NCBI RefSeq assembly: GCF_000512205.2
Contig: NZ_CP006644.1
Span: 5,601,501-5,665,500, forward strand
Length of the DNA: 64,000 bases
DNA from: Sphingomonas sanxanigenens DSM 19645 = NX02
GTDB taxonomy: Bacteria > Pseudomonadota > Alphaproteobacteria > Sphingomonadales > Sphingomonadaceae
Reading direction: 5' to 3'
In this document: positions 8,448 to 17,246 of the stretch, piece by piece
How the letters are laid out: each line of letters begins with the position of its first letter
Numbering within the stretch: position 1 is the first letter of the stretch
The notes under the pieces: model-generated
Databases searched by the model: none
Told to the model about the DNA's origin: nothing
Seen by the model: only the letters and a program-made list of their open reading frames with translations
Made by a program: the position numbers and the translations under genes

Positions 8448-8594
8448 TCAATCGCGGCGATCGAACGATGATTCGCCATCGCCCGGCTGCCGCGCCGGCG
8501 AATCGTCACCGCGCGCCTGCGCCTTGCGCCGCCGCAGATTGTCTCTGAGCGCCTGCGCAAGCCTTGCCTGCCGCTCTTCTTCCGCCTTCGTCAT
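8448..8594 (-). CDS. small conserved-looking basic protein, 48 aa
   Basis: A 48-residue charged protein starting MTKAEEERQARLAQALRDN and continuing with a basic LRRRKAQARG stretch, then a polar tail. The N-terminal half looks like a single amphipathic helix, a pattern I recall for short hypothetical proteins next to ribF in sphingomonads. Its stop codon overlaps a possible ribF start (ATGA). No function can be assigned; nucleic-acid or ribosome binding is conceivable from the charge but unsupported. Confidence 0.6.
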   Translation of the reverse strand: MTKAEEERQARLAQALRDNLRRRKAQARGDDSPARQPGDGESSFDRRD

Positions 8595-8698
8595 GGGGGT
8601 TCGATTAGCCTCAGCGACATTCCCGTCGCAAGCCGCCTTGACCTGCGTCGCAGCATTCGCCATAGGGCCCGCCTCTGTCGCGGCCAATGCCCGACAGT

Positions 8699-8773
<75 letters not shown>

Positions 8774-9170
8774 TTTCTTCTCCGCACCGTGAAACGAAAT
8801 ACCCCCCAGGGGGGCAAAAACGGCGTTAGCCGCGACGATCCGGCAAGCGGGTGGCTGGTAAGGATCTTCGCCGGCTGGGGCGGGCAGAGGGGCATCGTCC
8901 GCATCGTCTTCACCACCAGGCGCGGCCTGCCGCCTGCGGTTCGCACCTTCATCGATCCTCCCGCCGCAACCATCGCGTCGTTCACGCCGGCGGCATGATC
9001 GGGCTCGACCGGGCGTGGCGCGGCGCGAATCGCCGCAGGCCCGGCGTGCGGGCGCTGCCGTGGAAGACGTTCGGCCGGATCCGGCGCGCCGATCGGTTCG
9101 ACGCCAAGCGGATCGCGGCCGCGTGATCGACCTTCTCCCTCCGTCCCTTCGGGGGGAAGGGGCATTCCCG
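8774..9170. other. intergenic region without a convincing gene
   Basis: Nearly 400 bases between the tRNA and cfa. Short open frames exist on both strands, but none shows a recognisable motif, a good ribosome binding site or a signal peptide. Near the cfa stop there is a weak hairpin CCCTTC (9145-9150) / GAAGGG (9156-9161) that might serve as a cfa terminator. Confidence 0.6.
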
Positions 9171-10397
9171 TCACCGCGCCAGCAGCGTTTCCGTCGCCCC
9201 GATATAATCCCGGGTGATCGGCAGCGCGCGGCGGTTGCGGACGAACTGGTACTGGTGGTTGCCCATGCCGCCGCTTTCGAACGCGGCGATGGCGCCCGCC
9301 AGATAGAAGGTCCACATGCGGAAGAAGCGTGCGTCGTAGAGCGCCTCGATCTTCTCGCGATTGGCGACGGTGCGCTGGTACCAGTGGCGGATCGTCATCG
9401 CGTAATGCAGCCGCAGCGTTTCCATGTCGCTCAGCAGCAGCCTGCATTGCTCGCTCGCCGCGACGACCTCGCTCACCGCCGGGATATAGCCGCCCGGGAA
9501 GATATATTTGCGGGTGAAGGCGTCGGTGGTGCCGGGCGTTCCGAAGCGGCCGATCGTATGCATCAGCAACACGCCGTCTTCGGTCAGCAGGTCGTGGCAT
9601 TTGCGGAAATAGTCGCGATAGTGCGGCGGGCCGACATGCTCGAACATGCCGACCGAGACGATGCGGTCGAAGCGGCCCTGGACGTCGCGATAGTCGATCA
9701 GCTCGAACTTCACCCGATCCGACACGCCGGCGGCCTCGGCACGGGCGCGGGCGACCTTGAGCTGTTCCTCGGACAAGGTGATGCCCAGCACGTCGACGTC
9801 GGCGGCGCGGTTGAGATACAGCGCCATGCCGCCCCAGCCGCAGCCGATGTCGAGAACGCGCTGGCCGGGCTTCAGGTGGAGCTTGGCGGCGATATGCGCC
9901 TTCTTGTCGGCCTGCGCCTGTTCCAGGCTGTTGTCCGGATGGGTGAAATAGGCGCAGCTGTACTGGCGGTCGGCGTCGAGGAAGAGCGCGTAGAGATCGT
10001 CCGAAAGGTCGTAATGATGCGCCACGTTGCGCTTAGATTGCGCCGCCCAGTTGAACCGCGAGACACGCTCGGCGGCGCTGGAGGCGGCGCGGCGCAGCGG
10101 GTTCTTGATCTCGAGATTGCCGCCCTTCTCCCACGGGCCGTTGGCGCGGATCAGGCTGATCAGGTCGAGGATGTCGCCGTCCTCGATCAGCAGCCGGCCG
10201 TCCATGAAGGCTTCGGCGGCACCGAGCCGGGGGTGGCTGACGACATAGTTCGCCGCCCCCGCGTCGGCGAAGCGGATCGCCACATGAGGAAAACCTTCGG
10301 CGGGGGTGCCATAATGCACCGTGCGGCCGTCATGATGCGTCATCGTCAGCGTGCCCTGCTTGACGATGCGCTGGAGGAATGTGTCGATGAGCGCCAT
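9171..10397 (-). CDS. cfa: cyclopropane-fatty-acyl-phospholipid synthase
   Basis: A 408-residue SAM-dependent enzyme that adds a methylene bridge to unsaturated acyl chains of membrane phospholipids, usually in stationary phase or acid stress. The SAM-binding motif VLDIGCGWGGMALYL is at 181-195. Family landmarks NVAHHYDLSDDLYALFLD and YSCAYF (Cys148) precede it, and GMFEHVG and HTIGR follow. The C-terminal part carries the usual Arg/Trp-rich segment RHWYQRT. Length and order fit the family. It appears monocistronic, with a 179-base gap upstream holding a strong hairpin that belongs to the next operon. Confidence 0.95.
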   Translation of the reverse strand: MALIDTFLQRIVKQGTLTMTHHDGRTVHYGTPAEGFPHVAIRFADAGAANYVVSHPRLGAAEAFMDGRLLIEDGDILDLISLIRANGPWEKGGNLEIKNPLRRAASSAAERVSRFNWAAQSKRNVAHHYDLSDDLYALFLDADRQYSCAYFTHPDNSLEQAQADKKAHIAAKLHLKPGQRVLDIGCGWGGMALYLNRAADVDVLGITLSEEQLKVARARAEAAGVSDRVKFELIDYRDVQGRFDRIVSVGMFEHVGPPHYRDYFRKCHDLLTEDGVLLMHTIGRFGTPGTTDAFTRKYIFPGGYIPAVSEVVAASEQCRLLLSDMETLRLHYAMTIRHWYQRTVANREKIEALYDARFFRMWTFYLAGAIAAFESGGMGNHQYQFVRNRRALPITRDYIGATETLLAR

Positions 10398-10537
10398 GGG
10401 AGGCTTCTAGAACAAGCCGTTACCGCTCCGGAACCTTCTTTTTCGTTCAGACCCGATGCAATCGTCGCATGCGCCCACACCGGGCCGCTCGGTCTGCGAC
10501 CGATCGGGAGAGGGCGCTCAGGTGCCACGCGGGCTAA

Positions 10538-10574
10538 ACCGGAATGCGACGCGTCGAACGCATCGCATTCCGGT
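10538..10574 (-). terminator. stem-loop after the molybdopterin oxidoreductase operon
   Basis: Perfect 12-bp inverted repeat ACCGGAATGCGA (10538-10549) and TCGCATTCCGGT (10563-10574) with a 13-base loop, one base beyond the stop codon of the minus-strand oxidoreductase. A T-run is lacking, so factor-independent termination is only likely, not certain. Confidence 0.6.
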
Positions 10575-10575
10575 A

Positions 10576-11337
10576 TCAGATGCCGGCATACCATTCATAT
10601 CGGGAGACATCTTCCCAATAGCCGCCCTTGCCGCCGCCGATCCCGTCGAGGCTCGCGACCGCTTCCACCGCCATCAGATATTTGGCGTGCTTGTAGCCCA
10701 GCATCCGCTCGACGCGCAGCCGCAGCGGTGCGCCGTTGGGAACCGGCAGCGCACGGTCGTTGAGCGCCCAGGCGAGGATCGTCTGCGGATGGAACGCGTC
10801 GATCAGGTCGATCGATTCATAATAGGCGGTGCCCCGCGATTCGTCCGCGCAGCGGAAAACGATGTAGCGTGCGCCGTCGCGCAGCCCGGCAAGGTCGAGC
10901 AGCAGCTTCAATGGCACGCCGCTCCACTTCGCGATCGCGCTCCAGCCCTCGACGCAGTCGTGCCGCGTGATCTGGTGGCGCGTCGGCATCGAGCGGAGCT
11001 GCGCCAGCGACAGGCTGAGCGGCCTGGCGACCAAGCCCGTCACCTGCAGCCGCCAGTCGGCGAAATTGCCGGCCATTAGCGCCTGATACGCCGGCGAGGC
11101 CGGCATGCGGTTGCCGTTGGAGCGGAAGATCGGGGAACGCTGGTCGGCGCTGAACTCTTTCGCCAGCGCGCCGCGGTTGGAGATCAGCCGCTGCAGCCCC
11201 TGATTGGCGCGCTCGCCGGATTGCAGCACCGACTGGAAGGTCGGGCTCTCGTTGAACGCGTCGCAGCCGATGACGAGTCCGCCGGCGCCGGCAACGAGGC
11301 CGGTCATCAATGTCCGGCGGGTGACGATGCTGCTCAT
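10576..11337 (-). CDS. Tat-exported molybdopterin-dependent oxidoreductase (sulfite oxidase / MsrP-like)
   Basis: A 253-residue protein of the sulfite oxidase-like Mo-pterin family (Oxidored_molyb). A twin-arginine signal (VTRRTLMTGLVAGAGG) is followed by a lipobox-like GLVIGC with Cys25. The Mo-ligating Cys is in RHDCVEGW (Cys128); later family blocks are YESIDLIDAFHPQTILAWALN and PLRLRVERMLGYKHAKYL. It probably acts in the periplasm with the cytochrome b encoded next to it, as MsrP works with MsrQ, although the partner here is b561-like. The ATG at 11335-11337 overlaps the cytochrome stop by ATGA. Substrate (sulfite, methionine sulfoxide or another S/N-oxide) is not determined. Confidence 0.88.
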   Translation of the reverse strand: MSSIVTRRTLMTGLVAGAGGLVIGCDAFNESPTFQSVLQSGERANQGLQRLISNRGALAKEFSADQRSPIFRSNGNRMPASPAYQALMAGNFADWRLQVTGLVARPLSLSLAQLRSMPTRHQITRHDCVEGWSAIAKWSGVPLKLLLDLAGLRDGARYIVFRCADESRGTAYYESIDLIDAFHPQTILAWALNDRALPVPNGAPLRLRVERMLGYKHAKYLMAVEAVASLDGIGGGKGGYWEDVSRYEWYAGI

Positions 11338-12197
11338 CGGCCTTTCTCCTGCGGCACGCGGAACCAGCCGGTGATCATCGATCGCACCTCGTTGATCGGT
11401 CCGGCCAGCAGCACCAGCACGAGGTGGACGACGATGAACGCGGCGATCAGCGTCGCGGCGATGAAGTGCAGCGACCGCGCCGATTGCCGCCCGCCGAACA
11501 GATCGACCAGCCAGCCCCACGCCGCGTTCATGGCAGGCGACATGGTGAGGCCGGTGAGAATCAGCAGCGGGATCAGCCCGAAGATGACGAGGCTGTAGGC
11601 GATCTTCTGGATCGGGTTGTAGCGCAACGCCGCCTCTCCCTTCGGGAAGCGCAGCCGGGCGTGATCCTTGATGTCCTGCCACAGGTGGCGCGGCGCCACC
11701 TCGGCGCGGCTGAGCGCGATGTCGCGCTGGAAGTGGCGGTTGACGAGACTCGCGATCATGTAGGCGAGCAGGCCGAAGCCGAGCACCAGCGCAAAGAACA
11801 GATGCCAGTGGCGGGCATCGGCCAGGCTGTAATGGCTGGGGATCGTCGCCCAGTGCGGGAAGGCGCGGTTGACGGGGGTGCCGTCGGGGCCGGTCCACCG
11901 GCCGAGCCAGCCGGTGGTGTCGATCATCGTCTCGCCGATGCGCAACATGCCGCGTTCGCCGACCGCGCCGATCTGCAGCCAGGCATGGTCGAAATTGGCG
12001 CCATAGTCGCCCCAGTAGAGCCGCGGATGCGCGTTGAAGATCATCAGCCCGCTCATCAGCATCACGATGATCGTGACCGCGTTCAGCCAGTGCCACAGCC
12101 GCGTCGCGAGGCGATGGCGGTAGGCCTTGACCGGAACCGCAGGGGCGGGCGGTGGCGCGGCAACGGGTGCTTCGGTATCGGCGGCGATGGTGATCAT
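11334..12197 (-). CDS. b-type cytochrome membrane subunit (cytochrome b561-like)
   Basis: A 287-residue inner-membrane protein with four clear transmembrane segments and histidines placed for haem ligation: HRLATRLWHWLN at the first helix, WHLFFALVLGF at the second, LHFIAATLI and VVHLVLVL at the last. The N-terminal 35 residues are Ala/Pro rich and cytoplasmic. The start ATG at 12195-12197 follows a good GGAAGG ribosome binding site. It is translationally coupled to the Mo-pterin protein downstream and would pass electrons to or from it through quinone. Confidence 0.88.
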   Translation of the reverse strand: MITIAADTEAPVAAPPPAPAVPVKAYRHRLATRLWHWLNAVTIIVMLMSGLMIFNAHPRLYWGDYGANFDHAWLQIGAVGERGMLRIGETMIDTTGWLGRWTGPDGTPVNRAFPHWATIPSHYSLADARHWHLFFALVLGFGLLAYMIASLVNRHFQRDIALSRAEVAPRHLWQDIKDHARLRFPKGEAALRYNPIQKIAYSLVIFGLIPLLILTGLTMSPAMNAAWGWLVDLFGGRQSARSLHFIAATLIAAFIVVHLVLVLLAGPINEVRSMITGWFRVPQEKGR

Positions 12198-12256
12198 AGG
12201 GCGTCCTTCCCCCGATATACGCAGTCTCACCGGCTAAGGTTACAGCGTAAAGCGTT

Positions 12257-13015
12257 TCAGGCGTAGGCGCGCCAGAAGAAGATGATCGTCATCGCCGCCG
12301 TCACCCCCAACGTGACGTAGCGGATCACCGGTGCCGGCAGCACCCGCGCCAGCCGCGCGCCGACATAGCCGCCGACCACCGAGCCGACCAGCATCGGCGC
12401 CGCGAGCCCCCAGGCGACCATGCCCGCGGCGATGAAGATGATCGCTGCGGCGGCGTTGGCGACCGCCAGCATCAGGGTGCGGTGCGCGCCGAGCAGATGC
12501 GGCTCGGCGCGCGCGAGCAGCCCCCAGGCGGCGACCATCATCAGCCCCACGCCACCACCGAAATAGCCGCCATAGATGCCCAGCAGGCACTGGACGACGA
12601 GCAAGGTCTTGATGCCGATCGTAAGATGATGGTGCAGCGCGTTCGACGCGGTGCGCCCGAACGCCAGCGCAAGCGTGGCGAGCAGCAGCAGCCACGGCAC
12701 GACGATGTCGAACGTCCGCGCCGGCGTCGCCACCAGCAACAGGCTGCCGACGATGCCGCCGATGAAGGTGATCGCGGTGAGCGTGCGGACGCTGGCGCCG
12801 CCCAGCGGCCCCAGATCCTTGCGATAGGCCCAGGCGGCGGAAATCGCGCCCGGCTGCAGCGAGACATTGCTCGTCGCATTGGCGATGGGGGAAGGCAGGC
12901 CGAGCGCGATCAGCGTCGGCATCGTCGCGAAGGTGCCGCCCCCCGCCAGCGCGTTCATCGCGCCGCCGGCGGTGCCGGCCAACGCCGCGAAAATCGCGAC
13001 CGCCGGATCGATCAT
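12257..13015 (-). CDS. TauE/SafE (TSUP) family membrane exporter
   Basis: A 252-residue membrane protein with about seven or eight hydrophobic segments. The family pattern GGAMNALAGGGTFATMPTL near the start, with NATSNVSLQPG in the first half and GGYFGGGVGLMM in the second, marks the two TauE/SafE repeats. Characterised members export sulfite, sulfoacetate or similar anions, which would fit its place beside the sulfite-oxidase-like pair; that link is inference. The ATG at 13013-13015 gives a normal TSUP length; an upstream ATG at 13079-13081 would add 22 polar residues. Confidence 0.9.
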   Translation of the reverse strand: MIDPAVAIFAALAGTAGGAMNALAGGGTFATMPTLIALGLPSPIANATSNVSLQPGAISAAWAYRKDLGPLGGASVRTLTAITFIGGIVGSLLLVATPARTFDIVVPWLLLLATLALAFGRTASNALHHHLTIGIKTLLVVQCLLGIYGGYFGGGVGLMMVAAWGLLARAEPHLLGAHRTLMLAVANAAAAIIFIAAGMVAWGLAAPMLVGSVVGGYVGARLARVLPAPVIRYVTLGVTAAMTIIFFWRAYA

Positions 13016-13093
13016 TGGCGGCTGAGCGGGCGAAGCGGCATGGTGCCGGGCGCTATAGGACGTTGGTGTCGCCCGCGCCATCGCCGGATCGAA

Positions 13094-13981
13094 TCAGCCG
13101 AACGGCAGCAGATGGCGATAAGGAAACCCGTTTTCACGCCAATGCGCGACGTAGCAATGCGGCGCTTCCAGCGTGACGCTGAACTGCAGTTGCGGTCTCG
13201 CGGCGTGCAGAGCCCGGTACTGCGCTTCGGTCAGGTGCGCGTTGCGCAGGCGCATCCCCGACAACTGGCGGGTGATGGGCGCCGCGAACAGACGCTCATA
13301 ATCGGCGAACGGCGTCGAAGACCATTCCGCGGGCTGTTGCTCGTCCATCATGAACGGCGCGAGCGAATCCGTGAAATCGACAAACCGCAGGGATGGCAGC
13401 GTCGCATCGGCGAGGTGGTGGATGAAACCGCGGGTGCGGTGATCGCCCCCGGTACGGATTGCACGAAGATCGGGCAGGGGCAGCCGGAAGAAATCCGGTT
13501 CGGGCGCCTGCGGCAACTCCATTTGGCGCAGCGCCGGCATCAAGGCGAGAAGAGGAGGCAACTGATCGTCGGCGATCATGCTCTGATTATGGTCGCCGGG
13601 GTCGGTCAGTCCGATGCGGAAATCGACGAGCCGCGGAAAGCCCGGCGCGGCGGCGATCAGGCTCGCGAAGTCCCACGCCTTCAGGCCGTTCGCGCCGATG
13701 TCCGGGCCGCTGAGGTCGAGAAGGAGGATATGGTCGGCCACACTTTGCCGGCTCAGCACATCCTGCAGGATCGGCCAGCTTTCGTGCGGGTCGCCGCGAA
13801 AGCTTACCGCCAGCCCGCCACCCATGTCCGAAACACCGATGCGTGCGCCGGCATAATCCGGTTCGACCAGACGCACTGGCGGGTGTCCGGCTTCTGCCGG
13901 CCATGACTGGTCGGATCCGGCATTCAAGTCGGCCTGCGCCGCGACGAGCGCGGCGATGGCATCGTCGAGCCCGCGGCTCAC
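13094..13981 (-). CDS. leucine-rich hypothetical protein, STM4015-like
   Basis: A 295-residue soluble-looking protein. The GTG at 13979-13981 overlaps the rlmN stop (GTGA), fixing the start. The middle has short repeated segments with [42 protein letters not shown] and [17 protein letters not shown], a spacing that suggests leucine-rich repeats. The C-terminus reads [19 protein letters not shown], again LRR-like. It resembles STM4015-type LRR proteins, but I am not certain. No catalytic motif or signal peptide is seen. Coupling to rlmN gives no clear hint of role. Confidence 0.68.
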   Translation of the reverse strand: MSRGLDDAIAALVAAQADLNAGSDQSWPAEAGHPPVRLVEPDYAGARIGVSDMGGGLAVSFRGDPHESWPILQDVLSRQSVADHILLLDLSGPDIGANGLKAWDFASLIAAAPGFPRLVDFRIGLTDPGDHNQSMIADDQLPPLLALMPALRQMELPQAPEPDFFRLPLPDLRAIRTGGDHRTRGFIHHLADATLPSLRFVDFTDSLAPFMMDEQQPAEWSSTPFADYERLFAAPITRQLSGMRLRNAHLTEAQYRALHAARPQLQFSVTLEAPHCYVAHWRENGFPYRHLLPFG

Positions 13982-15162
13982 CCCAGCGCCGCCTGCTTCT
14001 CTTCCGCCAGCCGGTCCAGTTCCGCCCGGCTCTTCCGCTCCGCATTGGTCTTGAGCTGCCCGCAGGCCGCATCGATGTCGCGCCCGCGCGGGGTGCGGAC
14101 CGGGGCGGAGATGCCCGCCTCGAACACGATGTTGGAGAAGGCCTTCACCCGCTCCGGCGTCGAGGTGTCGTAATCGGCGCCCGGCCATGGGTTGAACGGG
14201 ATCAGGTTGACCTTCGCCGGCAGCTTGTAGTGGCGCAGCAGGCGGACGAGTTCGTGCGCGTCCTCGTCGCTGTCGTTCTTGTCCTTCAGCATCACATATT
14301 CGAAGGTGATGCGGCGCGCATTGTTGACGCCGGGATAGTCGGCGCAGGCCTGCAGCAGTTCCTCGATGCCGTATTTCCGGTTGAGCGGCACGATCTCGTC
14401 GCGGACCTCCTTGGTCACCGCGTGCAGCGAGACTGCGAGATTGACGCCGATCTCCTCGCCGGCGCGCGCCATCATCGGCACGACGCCGCTGGTCGACAAG
14501 GTGATGCGCCGCTTGGAGAGGGCGAGGCCGTCGCCATCCATCACCAGCTTCAGCGCGTCGCGGACGTTCTCGAAATTATAGAGCGGCTCGCCCATGCCCA
14601 TCATGACGATGTTGGTGAGCATGCGGCCCTCTGGCTGGCTCGGCCATTCGCCAAGCGAATCGCGCGCCAGCATGACCTGGCCGACGATCTCGGCGCTGGT
14701 CAGGTTGCGCACCAGCCGCATCGTGCCGGTGTGGCAGAAGCGGCAGTTGAGCGTGCAGCCGACCTGGCTGGACACGCACAGCGTGCCCCGATCGGCATCG
14801 GGGATGAACACCATCTCATAATCCTGGCCGTCATCCCCGCGCAGCAGCCATTTGCGGGTGCCGTCTGTGGAGACCTGCGCCTCCACCACCTGCGGGCGGC
14901 CGACGACGAAGCGCTGTTCCAGCCAGTGGCGCATGTCCTTGGCGATGTCGGTCATCAGCTGGAAGTCGGTGGCGCCGCGATTGTAGATCCAGTGCCAGAG
15001 TTGCTTGGCGCGCAGCTTGGCCTGTTTCGGATCGAGCTGATAGGATTCGAGCACCGCGCGAAGCTGGTCGCGCGTCATCCCGATCAGGTCGATGCGGCCA
15101 TCGGCGCGGGGAATCGCGGCGCGGGGCACGGGAACGGGGTCGATATGGCCGGGGATCTGCAT
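13978..15162 (-). CDS. rlmN: dual-specificity 23S rRNA/tRNA adenine C2-methyltransferase
   Basis: A 394-residue radical-SAM enzyme that methylates A2503 of 23S rRNA and A37 of some tRNAs. The radical-SAM cluster motif is CTLNCRFC, followed by [34 protein letters not shown] and NLAVSLHA are typical family blocks. The methyl-carrying Cys near the C-terminus is in DIDAACGQL. The ATG at 15160-15162 (MQIPGHIDP) is preferred; a GTG nine bases upstream is in frame. It overlaps the next gene by GTGA. Confidence 0.96.
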   Translation of the reverse strand: MQIPGHIDPVPVPRAAIPRADGRIDLIGMTRDQLRAVLESYQLDPKQAKLRAKQLWHWIYNRGATDFQLMTDIAKDMRHWLEQRFVVGRPQVVEAQVSTDGTRKWLLRGDDGQDYEMVFIPDADRGTLCVSSQVGCTLNCRFCHTGTMRLVRNLTSAEIVGQVMLARDSLGEWPSQPEGRMLTNIVMMGMGEPLYNFENVRDALKLVMDGDGLALSKRRITLSTSGVVPMMARAGEEIGVNLAVSLHAVTKEVRDEIVPLNRKYGIEELLQACADYPGVNNARRITFEYVMLKDKNDSDEDAHELVRLLRHYKLPAKVNLIPFNPWPGADYDTSTPERVKAFSNIVFEAGISAPVRTPRGRDIDAACGQLKTNAERKSRAELDRLAEEKQAALG

Positions 15163-15217
15163 CGCGCGCACATAGTCGCAAACCCGTCATTTTTCCAGCA
15201 TCGGCGGGACGGATCGT

Positions 15218-15718
15218 TCAAAGGCGGCGGGCGCAGCCCAATGTCGCCGCGTCGATTGCGGTGGCGGCGCCGCGCAACGGATAGATGTCGGTGAAGCGCC
15301 GGCCCGTCGCACCGGTCGCCGTCACGCGCATCTCCGGGGCGTTGCGGATCGCCTTGACGATCGCCGCATCGGCTTGCGCATCGCGCGCCCAGGCGTCGGC
15401 ACCGCCGCCGCCGAGCGCGAAACGCTGGCCGCCCACGACCAGTTCGATCGGCCGGCCGGGGGCTGCGGCGCGGCTCAAGCGGATGTGAAGCTGGCCGCGA
15501 ATCCTGCGGCCGGGCCAGGTCGCGACGCTTGCGAACGGCCGCCAGCCGCGCGATCGGCCGCCGCCATCGGGTTCGGCGATCGCGAAGCAGCCGGGCGGAC
15601 GCGTCTCCCGGAATGCGCCCCATCCGCCGAACACCCCCAGCGAATCGCGGCCCGACGCGGGCGCCGCCGCGACCAGCGCCGCCACCACGGCGACCAGGCG
15701 CACCGTCCGCGCGGTCAC
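15218..15718 (-). CDS. secreted IalB-like protein
   Basis: A 166-residue protein with a Sec signal (VRLVAVVAALVAAAPASG) and a mature part starting DSLGVFGGWGAF. The pattern GCFAIAEP, then GQLHIRLSRA, then a short strand and the C-terminal Cys (LGCARRL) resembles invasion-associated locus B (IalB) family proteins, small periplasmic beta-rich proteins common in alphaproteobacteria. The start is GTG at 15716-15718, overlapping the phosphatase stop (GTGA). Role unknown. Confidence 0.72.
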   Translation of the reverse strand: MTARTVRLVAVVAALVAAAPASGRDSLGVFGGWGAFRETRPPGCFAIAEPDGGGRSRGWRPFASVATWPGRRIRGQLHIRLSRAAAPGRPIELVVGGQRFALGGGGADAWARDAQADAAIVKAIRNAPEMRVTATGATGRRFTDIYPLRGAATAIDAATLGCARRL

Positions 15719-16353
15719 GATGCGGGCGCGGTACCGTCGCCGCGGTGGATGCAGGTCTCGATGCCGTCCTCGATCAGCGCGATCGAGCCCTGCGGCAGCG
15801 CGTCGAGCACCGGCGCGCGATGCTCGGCACGCGCAGGCGCACCGGTCAGCAGCCCGCGCAGCACGCGGCTGGACGTGCCGTGCATGAGGACCAGCTTGTC
15901 GCCGGGCGTCTGGCCATGGTCGGCGATCCACCCCTCCAGCCGGCGGGCGATATCGTCATACCATTCGCCATCGTCGGCACGGCGCAGGAACAGGCCGGTG
16001 ACTGGATCGAGCAGCGGCCCGCCTTCCTGATGTAACTCGTCATAGCCCCGCCCCGTCCAGCTCCCGACGTCGATCTCGCGCAGCCGTTCGTCGGTGCGGG
16101 CGCCGTGCCAGTCGAGGCCGAGATGCTCGACGATGACGGCCAGCGTCTGGAGCGCACGGCCGGTGGGGGAGGACCAGAGCGTCAGCGCCGGCTTCGGCCC
16201 CAGTCGCGCACGCAACGCCGCCCCCATTGCGTCGGCCTGCGCGAATCCGGTGCGCGTCAACGGCGTATGGGGAATGTCACCCTGCAAACGACGCGTCGAA
16301 TTGAAGACCGTCTCGCCATGTCGCGCAATGTAAAGGCGGCCTGCAGAACCCAT
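15715..16353 (-). CDS. histidine phosphatase family protein
   Basis: A 212-residue phosphoglycerate-mutase-like phosphatase. The catalytic motif is LYIARHGETVFN near residues 7-18, with the acid block ERLREIDVGSWTGRGYDEL and the second His motif LVLMHGTSSRVLRGLL. The ATG at 16351-16353 has a GGAG site 9 bases upstream and sits closer to the RHGE motif than upstream alternatives. It starts a short minus-strand unit with the IalB-like gene. Substrate is not predictable; relatives act on sugar phosphates, alpha-ribazole phosphate or nucleotides. Confidence 0.9.
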   Translation of the reverse strand: MGSAGRLYIARHGETVFNSTRRLQGDIPHTPLTRTGFAQADAMGAALRARLGPKPALTLWSSPTGRALQTLAVIVEHLGLDWHGARTDERLREIDVGSWTGRGYDELHQEGGPLLDPVTGLFLRRADDGEWYDDIARRLEGWIADHGQTPGDKLVLMHGTSSRVLRGLLTGAPARAEHRAPVLDALPQGSIALIEDGIETCIHRGDGTAPAS

Positions 16354-16493
16354 CGAACGCTCCGTCGAAACGCTGTTGCTGCTATGCAACAGTTTGAAAC
16401 CGTTGTCTCCCGTTCATGCAACGGACAGGTGGTCCATGCGCTTAGGCGGCTCCCCCGACTTGTGCGGGGAAGTTTGAGTGAATGGAGTATTTT

Positions 16494-17084
16494 ATGCGTA
16501 AGTTCCTGACCGCGGCGCTGCTGGCCGCTCCCGCCTTTGTCGGTCTTTCCGCACCTGCGTTCGCGCAGGAAGCTGCGCCCTTCACCGGGCCGCGCGTGGA
16601 AGGCATCGTCGGCTGGGATCGCACCCAGGCGGAAGGCGATCATGAGGACGGCGTCGTGTATGGCGCGGTTGTCGGCTATGACTGGCAGATGGGCAACACC
16701 ATCGTCGGCGCCGAACTCGAAGCGACCGACAGCTCGGCCGATGTCTGCGCGCGCGACGTGAGCCGCGTGGGCGATCGCCTGTGCGTCGGCGCCAAGCGCG
16801 ACCTGTATGTCGGCGCCCGCGTCGGCACCGCCGTCACCCCGAGCACGCTGCTCTATGCCAAGGCCGGCTACACCAACGCCCGCTTCGGCTACGACTATGA
16901 CGATGGCGGCAACGGCGACCTCGATTACGGCGACGGCACCAACCTCGACGGCGTTCGCGTCGGCGCCGGCGTCGAGCAGAAGATCGGCCCGAACACCTTC
17001 GTGAAGGGCGAGTATCGCTACTCGAACTACGAAGCCGGTGTTTCGAAGAATCAGGTGCTCGCCGGTTTCGGCGTCCGCTTCTGA
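16494..17084 (+). CDS. outer-membrane beta-barrel protein (Omp25/opacity-like)
   Basis: A 196-residue protein with a Sec signal ending at APAFAQ (cleavage near residue 21). The mature part is Gly/Tyr/Asp rich with alternating strands such as GAVVGYDWQMGNTIVGAELEA, LYVGARVGTAV and LLYAKAGYTNARFGY, ending in LAGFGVRF with a C-terminal Phe, the outer-membrane insertion signal. It fits an eight-stranded porin-like barrel (OMP_b-brl). The ATG at 16494 is chosen because GGAG lies 7 bases upstream and the signal peptide starts there; an ATG 12 bases earlier is in frame. A strong terminator follows, so it is monocistronic. Confidence 0.92.
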   Translation: MRKFLTAALLAAPAFVGLSAPAFAQEAAPFTGPRVEGIVGWDRTQAEGDHEDGVVYGAVVGYDWQMGNTIVGAELEATDSSADVCARDVSRVGDRLCVGAKRDLYVGARVGTAVTPSTLLYAKAGYTNARFGYDYDDGGNGDLDYGDGTNLDGVRVGAGVEQKIGPNTFVKGEYRYSNYEAGVSKNQVLAGFGVRF

Positions 17085-17127
17085 TCGGACCGGACAGGGG
17101 GCGCTCGTTGCGTCCGCTGACGAAACA

Positions 17128-17160
17128 GGGGTCGGAGCGCTTGCTCCGGCCCCTTTTCTT
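17128..17160 (+). terminator. intrinsic terminator of the outer-membrane protein gene
   Basis: An 11-bp stem GGGGTCGGAGC (17128-17138) / GCTCCGGCCCC (17143-17153), one G-T wobble, GCTT loop, followed by TTTTCTT. Classic factor-independent terminator 44 bases after the stop codon. Confidence 0.93.
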
Positions 17161-17246
17161 GCTAATGAAGGCGACCGGCAAGAACGCCCACCCGGGCGGC
17201 GCCGGTGCGACGAACCGCCCGCATGCGCGGGCTCCGGGGGATTTGG

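Noticed and set aside
8789-9126. Short plus-strand frames between the tRNA and cfa
   Set aside because: No ribosome binding site, no known motif, no codon pattern that favours them.
9015-10763. Plus-strand open frame opposite cfa
   Set aside because: Shadow of cfa; no signal, no motif.
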